A DNA stretch of 64,000 nucleotides from Pegoplata infirma (GCA_963921195.1 OY992538.1:3038001-3102000), one strand, 5' to 3'. Positions 22,405 to 35,105 are shown, counted from the first letter of the stretch. Notes: generated by a model not told the origin, from the sequence alone. A program made the numbers and translations.

Positions 22405-23417
22405 TTTTTTATACCCTCCACTCTAGTGATAGAGGGTATATATAAGTTTGTCATTCCGTTTGTAACACATCGAAATATTGGTCCAGGACCCCATAAAGTA
22501 TATATATTCATGATCCTTGATCGATTTTAAGTCGATCTAGCGATGTCCGTCCGTCTGTCTGTCTGTCCGTTGAAAACACGCTAACTTTTGAAAGACTTTA
22601 CGGATGCTCCTGAAGTTTGACATATATGTTGACCATTTACCGGGTCAGGTTGGTATTGCAATCCAGCGAAATCGGTCAAGTAGTTCAAAAGTTATGAGCA
22701 AAAGTGTAAATTTCGGCAAGGGTATTTTACGAATTTACGAGATTAAAACCACTCTAACTTTCGAAAGACAATTCTGAGGGTGCTGAAGCTTAGCATATAT
22801 ATTTGTCGTTCCCTAAGCCTGCTTGGTTTTGAGTTTCAGCAAAATCGGTCAAGTGGTTCAAAAGTTATAAGCAATGCCCTAAATTTCATATTGGTTTCAC
22901 CTTAAACTGTTGAAAACTCGTTAAACAAGTTTTAACAACATGGTGAAATAGTAAGTATTTTTGGAAAAAAATCCAAAAGTGGGATTTATATGATTGAATG
23001 TTAGTTTGTTTTTGGTTTTTAAGGAAGAGGTTGGAAAAATAAAAACAGGGAAAATGTGAAATAGTTTTTTTTGCATTACATATATGTATGTAGGTATAAT
23101 ATAACAAAAATATTTTACAAAGTAATCTTGTTACTCAAAAAAATTGTACACTGCAAAAAATTTTTACACTCAAAAAAAATGTACACATATTTTTGTTTTT
23201 AATGAAATGTCACACTCAAAAAATGTTAACAGTCATAAAAATGTTACACTCAAAAAAATTTGATAGATTAAAAAAAAGTTTTACTCAAATTAATATATTT
23301 CTAATAAAAAATTTTGAATGCAATTTTTTGAAATTTTTTTTAGAAAATTACTATCAGATAACATTGTGGAGGGTATTCATAGATTCGACCAAGTCGAATT
23401 TAATTTTTGTACTTGTT
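22405..23417 (+). mobile_element. Mini-me-type repeat, uninterrupted 1.0-kb copy
   Basis: It starts TATACCCTCCACTCTAGTG, then TATATATTCATGATCC, core GTCGATCTAGCGATGTCC, (GTCY)n at 22545-22570, and two diverged half-units with AAATCGGTCAAGT-GTTCAAAAGTTAT. A ~20-bp TTACACTCAAAAAAA mini-array (23120-23260) follows, and the end is TTGTGGAGGGTATTCATAGA...TACTTGTT. It is the best reference copy in the window. Confidence 0.85.
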
Positions 23418-23760
23418 CTCCTCTAAAAGTTTTTGTACCTTCTGTAATAAGGTTCAAAATTTTTATAAAAGATAACGAGATTGTGGGGGCTAGGTGTAAA
23501 TATGGACCGATTTTTTCCCTTTTCAATAGACTTCGTCCTTAAGTAAATACAAAAATTTGGTTTCAATTTTCAGACAAATCGATTTAAAAATGCGACCAAT
23601 ATCGTGCTCAAAACATTTACATAGACTGAAGGACGGACATCACTAAATTGTCTCAAAAAGTGCTTCTGGGTCAATCGGTGTACTTAAAGGTGGGTTTATG
23701 AAATTTTTTATAAGATCATATCCATATTTTTTAATCACAGTGTAATAGAATTTTATACAT
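23418..23760 (+). repeat. GGTCGGTCAAGACCG family, internal fragment
   Basis: TGGGGGCTAGGTGTAAATATGG-CCGATTTTTTCC and the CAATCGGTGTACTTAAAGGTGG segment parallel the bodies at 30430-30480 and 10520-10545. Confidence 0.45.
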
Positions 23761-23761
23761 T

Positions 23762-24232
23762 CACACAGAAAACGAATTTTACGATTTCCAACTGAAAGTC
23801 AGTTATGGCAACAAAAACTCGGTTGGAACTTTTGTATATAGGTCGTCACAGTTGAATATCGGTAGTCACAACTCATTTTCGGCGGTCATAACTTTCTTTT
23901 AATTGGGGCAACTAAAAAATTTGGTTGTCAAAGCCAAATATCCCAGCAAAAACTTGGTAATGGGTACCCCTTCCTGCCTCGCTTACGTGGTAATGGCTTT
24001 GAATACTACTAATTACCATTAGCATTACTTTACGCCAAAAAAGGCAAAATGTGGTTACCTCCAATGACATCACCGTGTTAATGTAATTAACATTGAAATT
24101 GGGAGGTAACTAGTTACTCATATTTTTGCTAACCCCTTAAGTTAATTATCTGGTAAGCGAAGTTTTTGCTGGGATAGTAGCTGCAACTGAATTTTGAGTT
24201 GATACAACTGATAAATTTTTTTTTTCTGTGTG
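23762..24232. mobile_element. CACACAGAAAA MITE built on CAACTGAAA/GTTG motifs
   Basis: The left end CACACAGAAAACGA faces TTTTTTCTGTGTG. The body repeats CCAACTGAAAGTCAGTTATGGC-like blocks in both orientations. The flanking TA is not preserved. It contains a nested element at 23942-24173. A related, more decayed copy lies at about 61620-61856. Confidence 0.65.
23942..24173. mobile_element. CCCAGCAAAAACTT mini-element
   Basis: CCCAGCAAAAACTTGGTAAT on the left, GGTAAGCGAAGTTTTTGCTGGG (read as its complement CCCAGCAAAAACTTCG) on the right, 232 bp, flanked on both sides by AT. GGTAAC/GTTACC and AATTACC motifs dominate the body. Confidence 0.7.
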
Positions 24233-24930
24233 TTCGTATATCAAAATCAATTTTTTTTTAGTGCACGAACGAATTTTATTTTGCGAATATTCAATACAAC
24301 AAATTCCTTAACAATTTTGTTTTTAATTTTATTTAATGCAAAACTTTTTTTTTTCAGCATTTTTTTTTAACATTAAAATCTGATTATATTAAAAATTTTT
24401 CTTTAACAGCTTTAATCGCGCAAAACGTTAACATAAAAACCAGTCGAGCGTTTAATATTTTCTTTTTAATAGCATGAAATAATTTTTTTTTTGTCGAGTT
24501 TTTCATTAAAGCTATTTAAAATTGACATCAAGGCACAAAAAAAAAATTCTTCAAGTGAGCACAAAAGGCGGCTGTATGTATGACTGTAAGGAGGTAAAGA
24601 GTGAATAAGCCTTTGCGATTAAAAAAGGTCAACAGCTCACAGGAGTGGGTTGTTTGGGCAAAATAAAAATAAGATCCTTAATTATACTGTTATTGTTTTT
24701 AATTCATTGATGTTTGTAAACACGTTCTAAATTTTTTTTTCTTGTTGTTTTGTTTTGTAAAGGATGAACAACAAAAAAAAAGGGGTTTTTAAAAATCGTT
24801 TCCTTTTTTTCGGTTGGAAAAAAGTTGCCTAAATTTTTGTTAACTTAATTGCTTAATGACGTTATGTAAACAGATTTTGTTGTTAAAACTATTGACTACA
24901 ATTTAAAAAAGAAATTTCTTAATTTCCTTA
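24233..24930. other. AT-rich non-coding DNA, nothing recognised
   Basis: No motif, repeat end or exon is identified. Confidence 0.5.
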
Positions 24931-24938
24931 GTGTACAC

Positions 24939-26803
24939 TAGGGTGGCTCGTTTTTGGGCTTTTCTCTCTGATCAAATTCTAATACCCGCCAAAAGTGTCG
25001 GTCCCCTAAGGTTAACTCGCATGCAAAATATCACTCCGATCGGAGTTTATCTTTTGTCTCCACTTTGAGCCTCAAAATTGGGTTTTTTGCAAAAAATGAC
25101 TTTAAAAAACAAAATAAAAAAATTTAAAGTTTTTTTATTAAAATAATTAAAAAATTATTTTTGTATAATATTCGATCGTAAATACTTAAATATGAAATCT
25201 AAAGATTTTACGATATCATTAACCCGTTCAAACTTGATACCAAAAAAATGGCATGATTTTGAGGGCGTTCTCAAAACACATTTTTTCAAAATTTGAAAAT
25301 TTTATTTAAAAAAAATTTAAAATATATAATTTTTTCTTTCTGAATTCATTAAGAACACCTTGGAGAAGAAAAATGTGAAATATGGCGCATATACGTCGGG
25401 CCACTTTTCGGGTATCGCGGGGGGAAGTTAGCGGATTTCAAGGAAATGTTGGTTTTATCAATAATTTGGATTAATAAAATTTTATAAAGTTCATTTTTGG
25501 TAAAATTATGGGTTTTTGGGTGTCGTGGCATTCTATTAAAAAAATTTAAGTCTGTCATGAAATTTTACCGATCTAGGACGTCTTTAACCCACATTGGCTG
25601 GGGGTCAAAGATGACCCCCTCAGAAAATTTGAAGCTTAGAGCTTAAATTTTATGCTATAAACAAGTATAAAACGGCTTTTGTGTTTTCTACCCCTACTAT
25701 TATTTCGTATTAATATATTATCTTTACAAAAATCGTTAACCCTTCTTCGTAGGTGGTCAAAAATGACCCATTCACTAAAACATATATATTTTTTATAAAA
25801 AAATAATTTGTGGCAATCTATTAGATAACCTTAATTCAGCCTTAAAATTTTACCTATTTTAGATATCTTTAACCCATATTGGCCCGGAGTCAAAAATGAC
25901 CCCGGCAAAAACTTTTAAGCATAGTGCTTGAATTTTTTGATATCAACAAAATATATATTTTTTACTGAATGGGTCATTTTTGACCCCCTACCAAGAAGGG
26001 TTAATGATTTTTTTTAAAGAAAATGTATTAGTACGAAATTATAGTTTAGGGATACAGCACAGAAGCCATTTGATACTTGTTTATAGCACAAAATTTAAGC
26101 TCTAAATTTCCAATTTACTGCGGGGGTCATATTTGACCCCCAGCCAATGTGGGTTAAAGACATCCTGGATCCGTAAGATTTCATGAAAGACTTACAGTTA
26201 TTTTATAGAATGCCATGACACTAAAAAATCGTTAATTTTCCCAAAAATGAAATTTATAAAATTTTATTAATCCAAATTATTGATAAAACCAACATTTCCT
26301 TGAAATCCTCTAACTTCCCCCCGCGATTCCATAAAAGTGGCCCGACGGATATCCGCTATATTTCACATTTTTCTTTCCCAAGGTGTTTTTAATGAATTCA
26401 GGAAGAAAAAATTATACATTTTAATTTTTTTTTCAATAAATTTTTCAAATTTTGAAAAAAGGTGTTTTGCGAACGCCCTCAAAATCATACCATTTTTATG
26501 GTATCAAGTTTGAACGGGTTAATGATATCGTAGAATCTTTAGATTTCATATTTAAGTATTTACGATCGAATATTATACAAAAATAATTTTTTAATTATTT
26601 AAATAAAAAAACTTTAAATTTTTTAAATTTTTTTTAAAAAAGTCCTTTTTTGCAAAAACCTAAATTTTGAGGCTCAAAGTGGAGACAGAAGAAAAACTCC
26701 GATCGGAGTGATATTTTGCATGTGAGTTACCCTTAGGGGACCGACACTTTTGGCGGGTATTAGAATTTGATCAGAGAGAAAAGCCCTAAAACGAGCCACC
26801 CTA
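24939..26803. mobile_element. 1.87-kb foldback with 8-bp target duplication (hAT-like)
   Basis: TAGGGTGGCTCGTTTT begins the left arm and its complement ends the right arm. About 900 bp of each arm match (e.g. ACTCCGATCGGAGT, CGAACGCCCTCAAAATCAT), centred near 25870. GTGTACAC lies on both sides. Eight bases and a TAGGG end suit hAT, but GTGTACAC is self-complementary and could be part of the arms. The centre holds GGGTCAAAAATGACCCC-type palindromes. No transposase is seen. Confidence 0.75.
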
Positions 26804-26815
26804 GTGTACACTTAT

Positions 26816-28145
26816 TGGAGTGGGTGGGAAATTGGTTTATTGACCAATGTTCCTAAATGGATGTTGTTAGATTTTTCTGTGACAGGCCTCTTTTAAACCG
26901 GCACGTTTTATGTTCCTAAGGGACATGTCCTGTGGCATGTCACTAATGCTATATCTGGAGCTGAGACATTCTCTAACAAAGGTCCGGGTGGCCTATCAGG
27001 GACCTATAACATGGAGCGATGTTTTGCAATTCCTTTGGCCAAACGTATGGACAAAGCTTAATATAATACAGTAATCAGCTAAATATAATACAGTAATCAG
27101 AGTCATTTTACCCAAATTTCGAGGAGTTACAAACATCAGCAAAAACAACAAGAGAAAACCCCACTGTGGTACAGTAAGATATAATAAGCTAGTATCTTAC
27201 AGAATTTAACATGAAATAACACAATAATACTAAATCATTGGCCGTTAAAACCAATGCACAAAAAAAACCGGTTTATTTTATTTATTGTTCTCAGTAAAAT
27301 TAAATGTTCAATTACAACATTTATTAAATCAATTAAAATAATAATAGAAAATAAATTTTATATCAAATAAAGTTTTAATTAAGTTAAAATTTATATTTTT
27401 GTGTAAAGATCCGGCACTACCGAGTATTGCCTAAGTTTAGCTTTTTTTAACTGCTTCAAGTTTGGCTTTTCTGGATTTCGAGAAATTTGTTCCATCTATT
27501 TGCAACTAAACTCAATCACGTCTTTAGTTTTTACAAAACGAATAAAGTCAAACATTTGAAACCATTTGCTATTGAAGATTTTCCAACTTAACTTTTACCT
27601 GCAAAGCTTTTATAGCTCACTCTTATAAAAATTTACTATTTGTAGACAAATCTTTTACCTTTGTTTATTTTTTAACACTTTCACCTTATTATATCGACTC
27701 TTGACACATTAATTATTCAGCATAGAACCAATAAATCCTTATTAACCTGTTTGGTTTTGCAATTACTTACTTTGGTATTGTTTAACTTTTTTCTAACATA
27801 ACATTAAATATTAATTTATCTCTAAAGTGTAGAAATACAAAATAAACAATGGTTGTGTCAAATGCTTGTCTGGCCACAAACAAAGAAATTGTTGTTAGAA
27901 TTTAGAGAAACAGGCAATGCAAACAAGTTAAAGAAAAAATATAAAAAAAAATTAAAAAAGGACTATTTTCTATCTTAAAAATTGTATAATCATTTAACTT
28001 TTGTCAAAGATGGAAGTGAAGTGGAGAAAAGGGATTTTGAGCACAATTTTGAGAACGAAAAAAACATTTTTATTGTATTGTTGTCAAAGGACATTAGATA
28101 AATAGTTTCTATGAAAAAGTTTTGCAAACTTAAATAGTTTTTGTT
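26816..28145. other. Unassigned non-coding DNA with a GGTCGGTC-family end
   Basis: 26830-27060 is less AT-rich but shows no readable protein. ATAATACAGTAATCAG is duplicated at 27063-27100, and AGTTACAAACATCAGCAAAA at 27123 matches the end of the repeat at 9901-10630. The rest is AT-rich. Confidence 0.4.
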
Positions 28146-28147
28146 TA

Positions 28148-28370
28148 CACAGAAAAAACAGTTTAATTGTGCCAGCCGAATTAAGAGCCAACTGCATGGT
28201 TTAATTACAACAACTGAAATTTTCGGTTGCGATTACCGAAATTTATTTGGACCAACAGAAGTTAAATTTTCAAAACAAATTTTGGTTATGACAACCGAAA
28301 ATTTCGGTTGTTATTAAACTATGCAGTTGGCTCTAAATTCGGCTGGTACAACTAAACTGTTCTCTCTGTG
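28148..28370. mobile_element. 223-bp TA-flanked MITE (TIR CACAGARAAAACAGTTTA)
   Basis: TA + CACAGAAAAAACAGTTTA on the left, TAAACTGTTCTCTCTGTG + TA on the right. The arms continue through GCCAGCCGAATT-AGAGCCAACTGCAT, so nearly the whole element is a palindrome. CGAAATTTTCGG-type motifs fill the centre. Confidence 0.8.
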
Positions 28371-29934
28371 TATTTGAATGGTTTTGTTAACAAAACCACA
28401 AATTGATAATTTAAAAGAAAAATTATTATAATCACTTACCGAATCTTTTTATGCCCTTCACATCAGTCTCTAACTTGAGATCCTTCTGGTTTGATACCAT
28501 TTCAAATTCGAATATTCCATTTTTAATTCGAAAATGCCAATTGTTTTCCAAAAAAAAAAAAATTCTACTGAATTTTAATTAATCTGTTTCGAATAATTGA
28601 AATTTTAAAATTAAAAGTGGAATATTCGAATCACAAGAAATAACTTAGAAGTACAAATGGAAACTTTGACTCGCAAGTAGAATCTTTGAATTACAAATGG
28701 AGTCATTGAATTATAAGTGAAATATTCGGAATTCAAAAAATGATCTTCCATTTACAATTGATCTCACCTGATTTACGTCTAAAAATGGAGAAGAAACAGA
28801 AAACTCACTTTGTGTTTTACTCATCAAAATTTCGGTCGAGGACACCAAAAAGTGTATATGTAGGTATATTAGAGTGTCCTTATTCTGGATATGTTGAGAC
28901 AGTACCCGTTATTTCATTTTTATTTGACTTAAAAATAGCTCATGAGTCATTTACACCCCTACGTCACATCTTCCCTAAGCGACGCACAGTGCCAACTTTG
29001 GCCAATCTAGCACGACAAAAATAAAAAAAAAATTCCCCGATTCTCATGATTTGTTTGTTTGTATTATAAAACATTTCTAATAGCACGGTAATGATCATAT
29101 AAGTACGATAATTATGCTCGTTATTAAGAGGTGGGTGCATAAAGTTGCATCTTGTAAGATCTTGTAACACTGTTCAACAATTTCAAACTTTTCCCAAAAT
29201 TACGGGGCTCCGACGATTTATTCTGGTAGCGGAGATAAAAAAAAAAAAGATACACGTGTGACGGAATTTTGCAAGATCATATCGGAATTTTATTTTAGAG
29301 ACGGTTAAAGTTTCCCAGCTTTGGCCTGTTCTTGCAACATGTCGGTATAAAAAACTATGTTTTTTTTTTACATCTGAGGTGTATGGTATGTTCAGCAACT
29401 TTGTAGCAAATATTTTTGTGGAACATATTAACCCTCTAACTCCATTTCATAACGTAATTTTTGGACTCTATTCTAACAAATCTTAAAATACCCCCCGAAA
29501 AAGGGGAAGGGCGGGTATAAAATGTTGTACAATAATATGTTGTATAAAATAAATCCATAAAAAAGAGTTTTCGGATACATTGTAAAGATGTCGCAGAATA
29601 AAAATAATATTTTTTTATGAATCTATATCATTAAAAGCAACATAAGAACTAAAATCTTTACTTGTCAGAACTAAAAAAAGTTAAATATGTTTACTGAAGG
29701 ACCCCAACGGCTTTATATTAAAAAAAAAAAATTTAGAGCTGAAAGCTTGATCCCACCAAAATTATTTTTTTTGTCGTTTATGAGCTCATCAAATAAAATA
29801 ATAATTAAAAAAAAATCTATTTTTTTTTGGTTTGTACGGAAAAATAATTTTTACGGCCCCACTCTTTAAGGCCCCGTAGCTTAGGGAAGGCGTGGTCATA
29901 AGGGCGTAAAATGACTCATGAGTTATTTTTAAGT
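28371..29934. repeat. Non-coding DNA including a decayed inverted repeat (28905-28990 / 29870-29940)
   Basis: TTAAAAATAGCTCATGAGTCATTT and CCTAAGC are mirrored by GGGAAGG-AAATGACTCATGAGTTATTTTTAA. Both strands give open frames across it, which are shadows of the repeat. At 28515-28740 there are short degenerate repeats of the type TTGAATTACAAATGGA. Confidence 0.45.
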
Positions 29935-30670
29935 TAAATTATAGTCGGTCAAGACCGACCATATAATACCCTACAACCGAGTTACCCCCAAAATGGGTCC
30001 CAAGTTCAAACATGTACCGATTGGATCCATCTTTATTTTTAGTAAGTGTAAAAAACACTTACAAATCAAATTTGAGTGAAATAGGCTTCTTTTTGTTGCC
30101 AATAAGCTGTTTTAACTGAATATCGGACAAAATTTTTACATGGGACCTAAGTCCAAAAATTGTCCGATTATAACCAGATTTTTTTAGGTTAATAAAGTAC
30201 ACGTTAAACATACAAAAAAAACTAATTAAATATTTTCTATTTTCATGAAATTAGAGAGATTTATGTGAATATCGGGAAGGTGGTTTACATGGGGGCTACA
30301 AGAAGTACTGGTCCAATTCCTTTTAAATTCGGAATGGTAATTTGTGAATACAAAACACGTATACTTGCCAAATTTCAAAAGGATATCTATTATAATACAA
30401 TAAGTAGAATCATTTGTGCCCAAATAAAGCGGACCTTTGTATGGGGGCTAGGTCTAAACATAGACCGATTTATTCCAATTTTGGTCTTGGTCCCCTATCA
30501 CAATTTCGCCCAATATTCCGATAAATCCGTCTTTTGTCCACAAATATCAGCCGATTTTAATAAAATTTGATTTGCGTGTATTTTCTAGACTAATAAATGA
30601 CCTTCCCAAATATGAATCCAATTGGTCCATCTCTGGACTTTGGACCCATTTCCGGAAAACACACTGACAT
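29935..30670 (+). repeat. GGTCGGTCAAGACCG repeat family, second copy
   Basis: It begins AAATTATAGTCGGTCAAGAC, CATATAATACCCTACAACCG, AAAATGGGTCCCAAGTTCAA, as at 9901. The 101-residue open frame inside (30265-30570) shows no protein motif and is repeat-derived. Confidence 0.65.
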
Positions 30671-30914
30671 TGTGCAAAAATTTGTTGGCGCTTTCGAATA
30701 AGTTACAGTGGAACTACAGAAAATACTAAATAAGCGGTTTTTGGAATATTCAAACGCGAATATCTTGAAAACGGTTTAACCTAGGAAAATTTTTAAAGCA
30801 CATTTGAAAACATGAGGTCAAAAAGGTCCATAAATTAAAATTTTTAAAAGTGAAGGTTTTAAATTTTTTGCAATTAAAACGCAATTTTTGATTTTTTTTG
30901 CTAAATTTTTCTTA

Positions 30915-31816
30915 CACTCAAAATAATAACACTGTAAAATACTCTGTAAAATGACTGTAATCTCAATTCAATGGATATTTGACAGTTTTCTGTCAAAATA
31001 CAGATTTAAAGAAAATACTTGGTATTTTGTTGTGACAAAAAAACAAAGTTTTATCTGTTATATTACTTTTAACTTTGTTATTTTAATTTTACAGATAATT
31101 AACAGAGGTTTCTGCTTAAATACAGATTTAAGCGGAATACTATGTTTATTTTTTTTGTAACCAAAAAACTAAGTTTTATCTTCATTTTTACTTATTCCTT
31201 TGTAATCTTTATTTCATACACCCAAAAAAAACGTAGGTATTCAATACTAAAAATTTTAATTTTAGTCCAAAAGGACCTAGTGCAGAAATTGGTAACCAAT
31301 ACTAAAATTTTTAACTAATATTAGTCAAAACCAGTAAAAATTACTAATGTTAGTACTTTGAAGATACTAAAATTAGTAACCAATTAGTAGATTTTGGTAC
31401 AATATCACTTACTAAACCTTTTACTGTAGAATTATTTTGAGTGTAGTTAAAAACAGAGTTTTTTGTAAAAACACCAAATTTTATCTGCATTTTTTTGAGA
31501 AAATGTTAAAAAAGTACCAAAAACACTCTTTAAAAATCTTATGAAAGTTTTACAAAATAACATGTATATTACTAAACTCTGTAAATTTTCACAGTTTTTT
31601 TTGGAAAATTTTGGTTACATCAAATGCATTTTACAAATATATTTAAATTTAGATGGTTTTTCTTTGTAAATAAACAGTTTTTTTTTTTTGTTAAAAATTA
31701 TTTTACAGAGTTTTATAGTAAAAGTACCAAGAAATGTTGCTAGCTGGAAAAGTATGGTGTACTCTGTTAAATTAGCAGAGTTTTTCTGTAATTTTACAGA
31801 GTTATTATTTTGAGTG
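30915..31816. mobile_element. TA-flanked MITE of the CTCTGTAAAAT family (copy 1)
   Basis: TA + CACTCAAAATAATAACACTG on the left, ATAACTCTG-complement and ATTATTTTGAGTG + TA on the right. The body alternates TACAGAGTTT and AAACTCTGTAAAAT blocks. It is homologous to 36458-37252. Another TA-flanked element is nested at 31219-31443. Confidence 0.8.
31219..31443. mobile_element. 225-bp TA-flanked MITE of ACTAAT repeats, nested
   Basis: TA + CACCCAAAAAAAACG on the left, TTATTTTGAGTG + TA on the right. The body alternates ATACTAAAATTTTTA and TAGTAACCAATTAGTA. The right end resembles the host's end, the left end does not. Confidence 0.6.
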
Positions 31817-33010
31817 TAGACATTCAAAATACATTAAAAAAAAAAGTTTATGGCAGTCACACTTTTAGGTTTCAGCTGGTACATACTACTAGCCGTTCAT
31901 AGAATTGTGATAAGTTACCAGCTCTAAGGCACTTTTTCATTTACTTGTGTCCGTCTGCCTTGTCAAGTAACGTGTAAAAAGACACAATCAGAATTGTTAG
32001 TTTCTTTGTAGATTATTCTAACCGTATTTTTATTTTGAGTGTAACTACTGCAAAAAGTTGAATGGTAAATTTAATGAATTTTGTATGCTTCCATTGTTGT
32101 TTGAACATTTTGTTATTTTGTTTCTAAATGTTAAATAACCAAATAAAATGCCTGAAGCCTTTTAATTATTAAAAACTTCAACTCAAATGTTTTAAAACTC
32201 TCAAAATAATATTGAAATTCCAAAAACACTCTTTGCAAAATTAAATGTTTTTCTATATCAACCTTTAGCTCCTTTCGGGTGTTTTTTTTTTGTTTTTTTT
32301 TTTTTGTTTGGTTTTTTCATTGTTTTATTAAATGAAACTTTACACTGCAGTGTATTGTACTATTGTGTGTATTGTGTGTGTTGTATTGTATTGAATGCTG
32401 TTCTCTTTGGGTTTTTCTACATTTAAAATGCAGTTATACTTAAATTATTCATTAAAAACCAAAAGTGAAAAGTTTCTAAACCACAATACAACAGAGCATA
32501 GCATCATGTCTACTTTCTTCTCTACCAGTTCACATACAGAATACCCACACTTTTACCATACACACTACATACATACATATATACAGTGGAAATCTAATAA
32601 GTAGCAATATCGACCTCCTCAATAGAAAGCTTATAAAAATTAATTTAAAATGTTGTTTACAGTGAAAATTATGTTCAAGATATTTCAAACAAATTGTATA
32701 TGAATTTAATGAATGAAGACTTTTGTAACAAAAACTATATTTTGAAATCATTTAAATAAAGATGTTTCCGCTAATTTAGGACTTTTTGGAAAATTTTGGT
32801 CCAACACAAAAATACTTCTCGTAAACAATGAAAAGGATTTAAAGGGAGAGGATTGTTGATTTAAGACAATGAATACACAAAAACAAATTTAAACACAACT
32901 ATCTCGAGATGAGAATGTGCTAGAAATATTTGAATAACTGATTTGAAATCATTTGATTTAAGTCCATTTTTGCGATGTCACAAAAAGTACTCAAGTTACT
33001 ATTTTTTGCA
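31817..33010. other. AT-rich non-coding DNA, nothing recognised
   Basis: TTATTTTGAGTGTAA at 32030 is a solitary MITE end. There are TATTGTGTG-type simple repeats near 32350. The open frames are unsupported. Confidence 0.5.
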
Positions 33011-33017
33011 TATTTAA

Positions 33018-34210
33018 ACACGTTGTTTTTAACATGATAATGTTTTTAGGCTGGTGTTTAATTTTAAAAAAGTTGCAGGACGCCACCTCAGTTTGACTAT
33101 ATAAGCTAACAATTAGCGAAAAAGAAACAAGAAATTCTATTTTCATTTGCTTAAAACCAAAAATTTTAATAACTTGGGTTTGTAACTCGGATAATAATTC
33201 ACCTGTTGGTGAATAAACCCGTTTTTCACCATCTGGTGAATAAAAAGTAACATAATTATTTTTCATCAAAAATAGTTTTTTTTATTAACATTTTTTTTTT
33301 TTTTCATACATTTTTTTTTTTCATCAATTTTTTTCCATCAAATTTTTTTTTCATATTTTTTTTTTTTTCATCAAATTTTTTTGTTGTCATAATTTTTTTT
33401 TTTTCATGAAACTTTTTTTTTTTCATCATTTTTTTTATCAAACTTTTTTTTTCATCAATTTTTTTTTTTCATTATTTTTTTTTATCAAATTTTTTTTTTC
33501 ATCAAAAAAAAAAATTTTTTTTCATCAAAAAATTTTTTTTTCATCAAAATTTTTTTTTTTCATCAATTGTTTTGTTTTTTCATCAAATTTTTTTTTTCAT
33601 AAATTTTTTTTTTTCATCAAAATTTTTTTTTCATCAAAAGTTTTTTTTCATAAATTTTTTTATTATCAATTTTTTTTCTCACCAAAATTTTTTTTTTTCA
33701 TATTTTTTTTTTTCATAAATTTTTTTTACATCAAAAAATTTTTCTTTTCATCAAAAAATTCATAAATACCTTTTTTTTATCAACATTTTTTTTCACCAAA
33801 AATTTTGGATTCATTTAATTTTTTTAACATAATTTTGTTTTCGTAAAAAAAAATCATTTTTTTACCAAAACTACTTTTTCACCAAGTCTAAGCTTTTCGC
33901 ATAAAAATTTTCCATTTGTTTATCAAATGTACATAGAACCAGTGAGAGTATTATATTCTTTGGTGCCCAATCTTTTATACTCTCCAAAATGTAAAAACAC
34001 TTTTTTGCACTCACTTACGAAATGTACAGCTCTTTGGGTTTTTTAATGGGGCCCTTGACTGATATTTCAATTCGTTTTGCATGGAATAGCAAAGTAATAT
34101 AACATTATTTTTTCTAAAAAAACTTTGCTTTGTCAAGTACACCCAAATCTTCTGCAAAACATTATCATGATTTAATGTTTTGGGCAAGAGTACAAAATTC
34201 GCAGGCTATT
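33018..34210 (+). repeat. Family C repeat, plus-strand copy with expanded TTTTTCATCAA array
   Basis: The same landmarks as 21045-21808 appear in order. The TTTTTTTTTCATCAA array is expanded to about 530 bp (33255-33790). Its Phe-rich open frame is simple repeat. It carries the uninterrupted GTTACAAACCCAAG site (complement, 33170-33183) used to size the insertion at 13476. Confidence 0.8.
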
Positions 34211-34258
34211 TTTGTAATGGTTTGTGCTAGATTTCATATGTTTTTGCAGATTTTAAAT

Positions 34259-34455
34259 TAAACTAGTAGTCTGCTATATTCGTCGACGCCGAATCTTTAA
34301 ATACCCTCCACAAAACCGCGATTTCGTAATTTTTTATAAGTCGTTATCATTAATAAATCACGTTAAAAATTTATCGAAGTCATAAATGAAGTCGTAATAA
34401 TTAATTTTTATTAAAATTCAAAACCCTCTCTCTATCTGATCATTTTCATAACTTA
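34259..34455 (-). repeat. Mini-me-type end joined to a fragment of the 57-kb foldback family
   Basis: The complement of 34265-34312 reads GGAGGGTATTTAAAGATTCGGC, a mini-me end. 34318-34450 is the complement of about 57303-57460 (AACCGCGATTTCG, TAATAAATCACGTTAAAAAT, CAAAACCCTCTCTCTATCTG). Confidence 0.6.
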
Positions 34456-35105
34456 ATCACAATTTTTACCACAACTGTATAAATCAAAATGTTTTACCTT
34501 ATTTTTTGGAGATTTTTTAGGGGTAAACTTACTAAATGTTTTGATAATGCACTGTGGGAGTATTTTTTTAAAATTACTGTACATAGTAAAAGTAAGAAGA
34601 AGTTAAAGTTTTATAAAATACTTTTAAAAGGGCGTACAATTACAGGACCAAAACTTAACAAACTACTTAGTTCAAGCATAAACAAGAAATATAAATGCAT
34701 ATAACTAGGTACAGGGAATGGTAATTAAAGTGATTAAAATTTCAGCCATTTTTAGAACGGAAACTAAGAACACTTTGTTTTAATATCGGCAAATATAAGG
34801 GATTCATCACTATTCGATATTCGGCACATTTTTGGAATTAACGTTCAATTTTTTTGCAGTCATTTTTTTTTTCTACAAAAAAACTTGAGCACTGATTAAA
34901 ATTCGTGCAAAACCATTTTTTGTATCCACGCCCACAAAAGTGGTTGGGTCAATCTTATTTTGATTCGCTGGGTCCACATGCAGGATTTTAAACTTCTTCT
35001 GAGAAAAAAATATTTGCATTTGCTTAACAAAATTTTGAAAAACCCTTTTAAATAATACAGATATTCTGAGGTTGGTTTAGTTCTCCAAAGGAAACTTTTC
35101 CCCTT

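Noticed and set aside
26830..27060. Less AT-rich stretch as a possible exon
   Set aside because: All frames contain stops within about 30 codons and none shows a family motif or paired splice sites.
30265..30570. 101-residue open frame
   Set aside because: Inside the GGTCGGTCAAGACCG repeat; related repeat copies do not keep the frame and no motif is seen.
33406..33765. 119-residue Phe-rich open frame
   Set aside because: Translation of the TTTTTTTTCATCAA array; no start context and no composition of a real protein.
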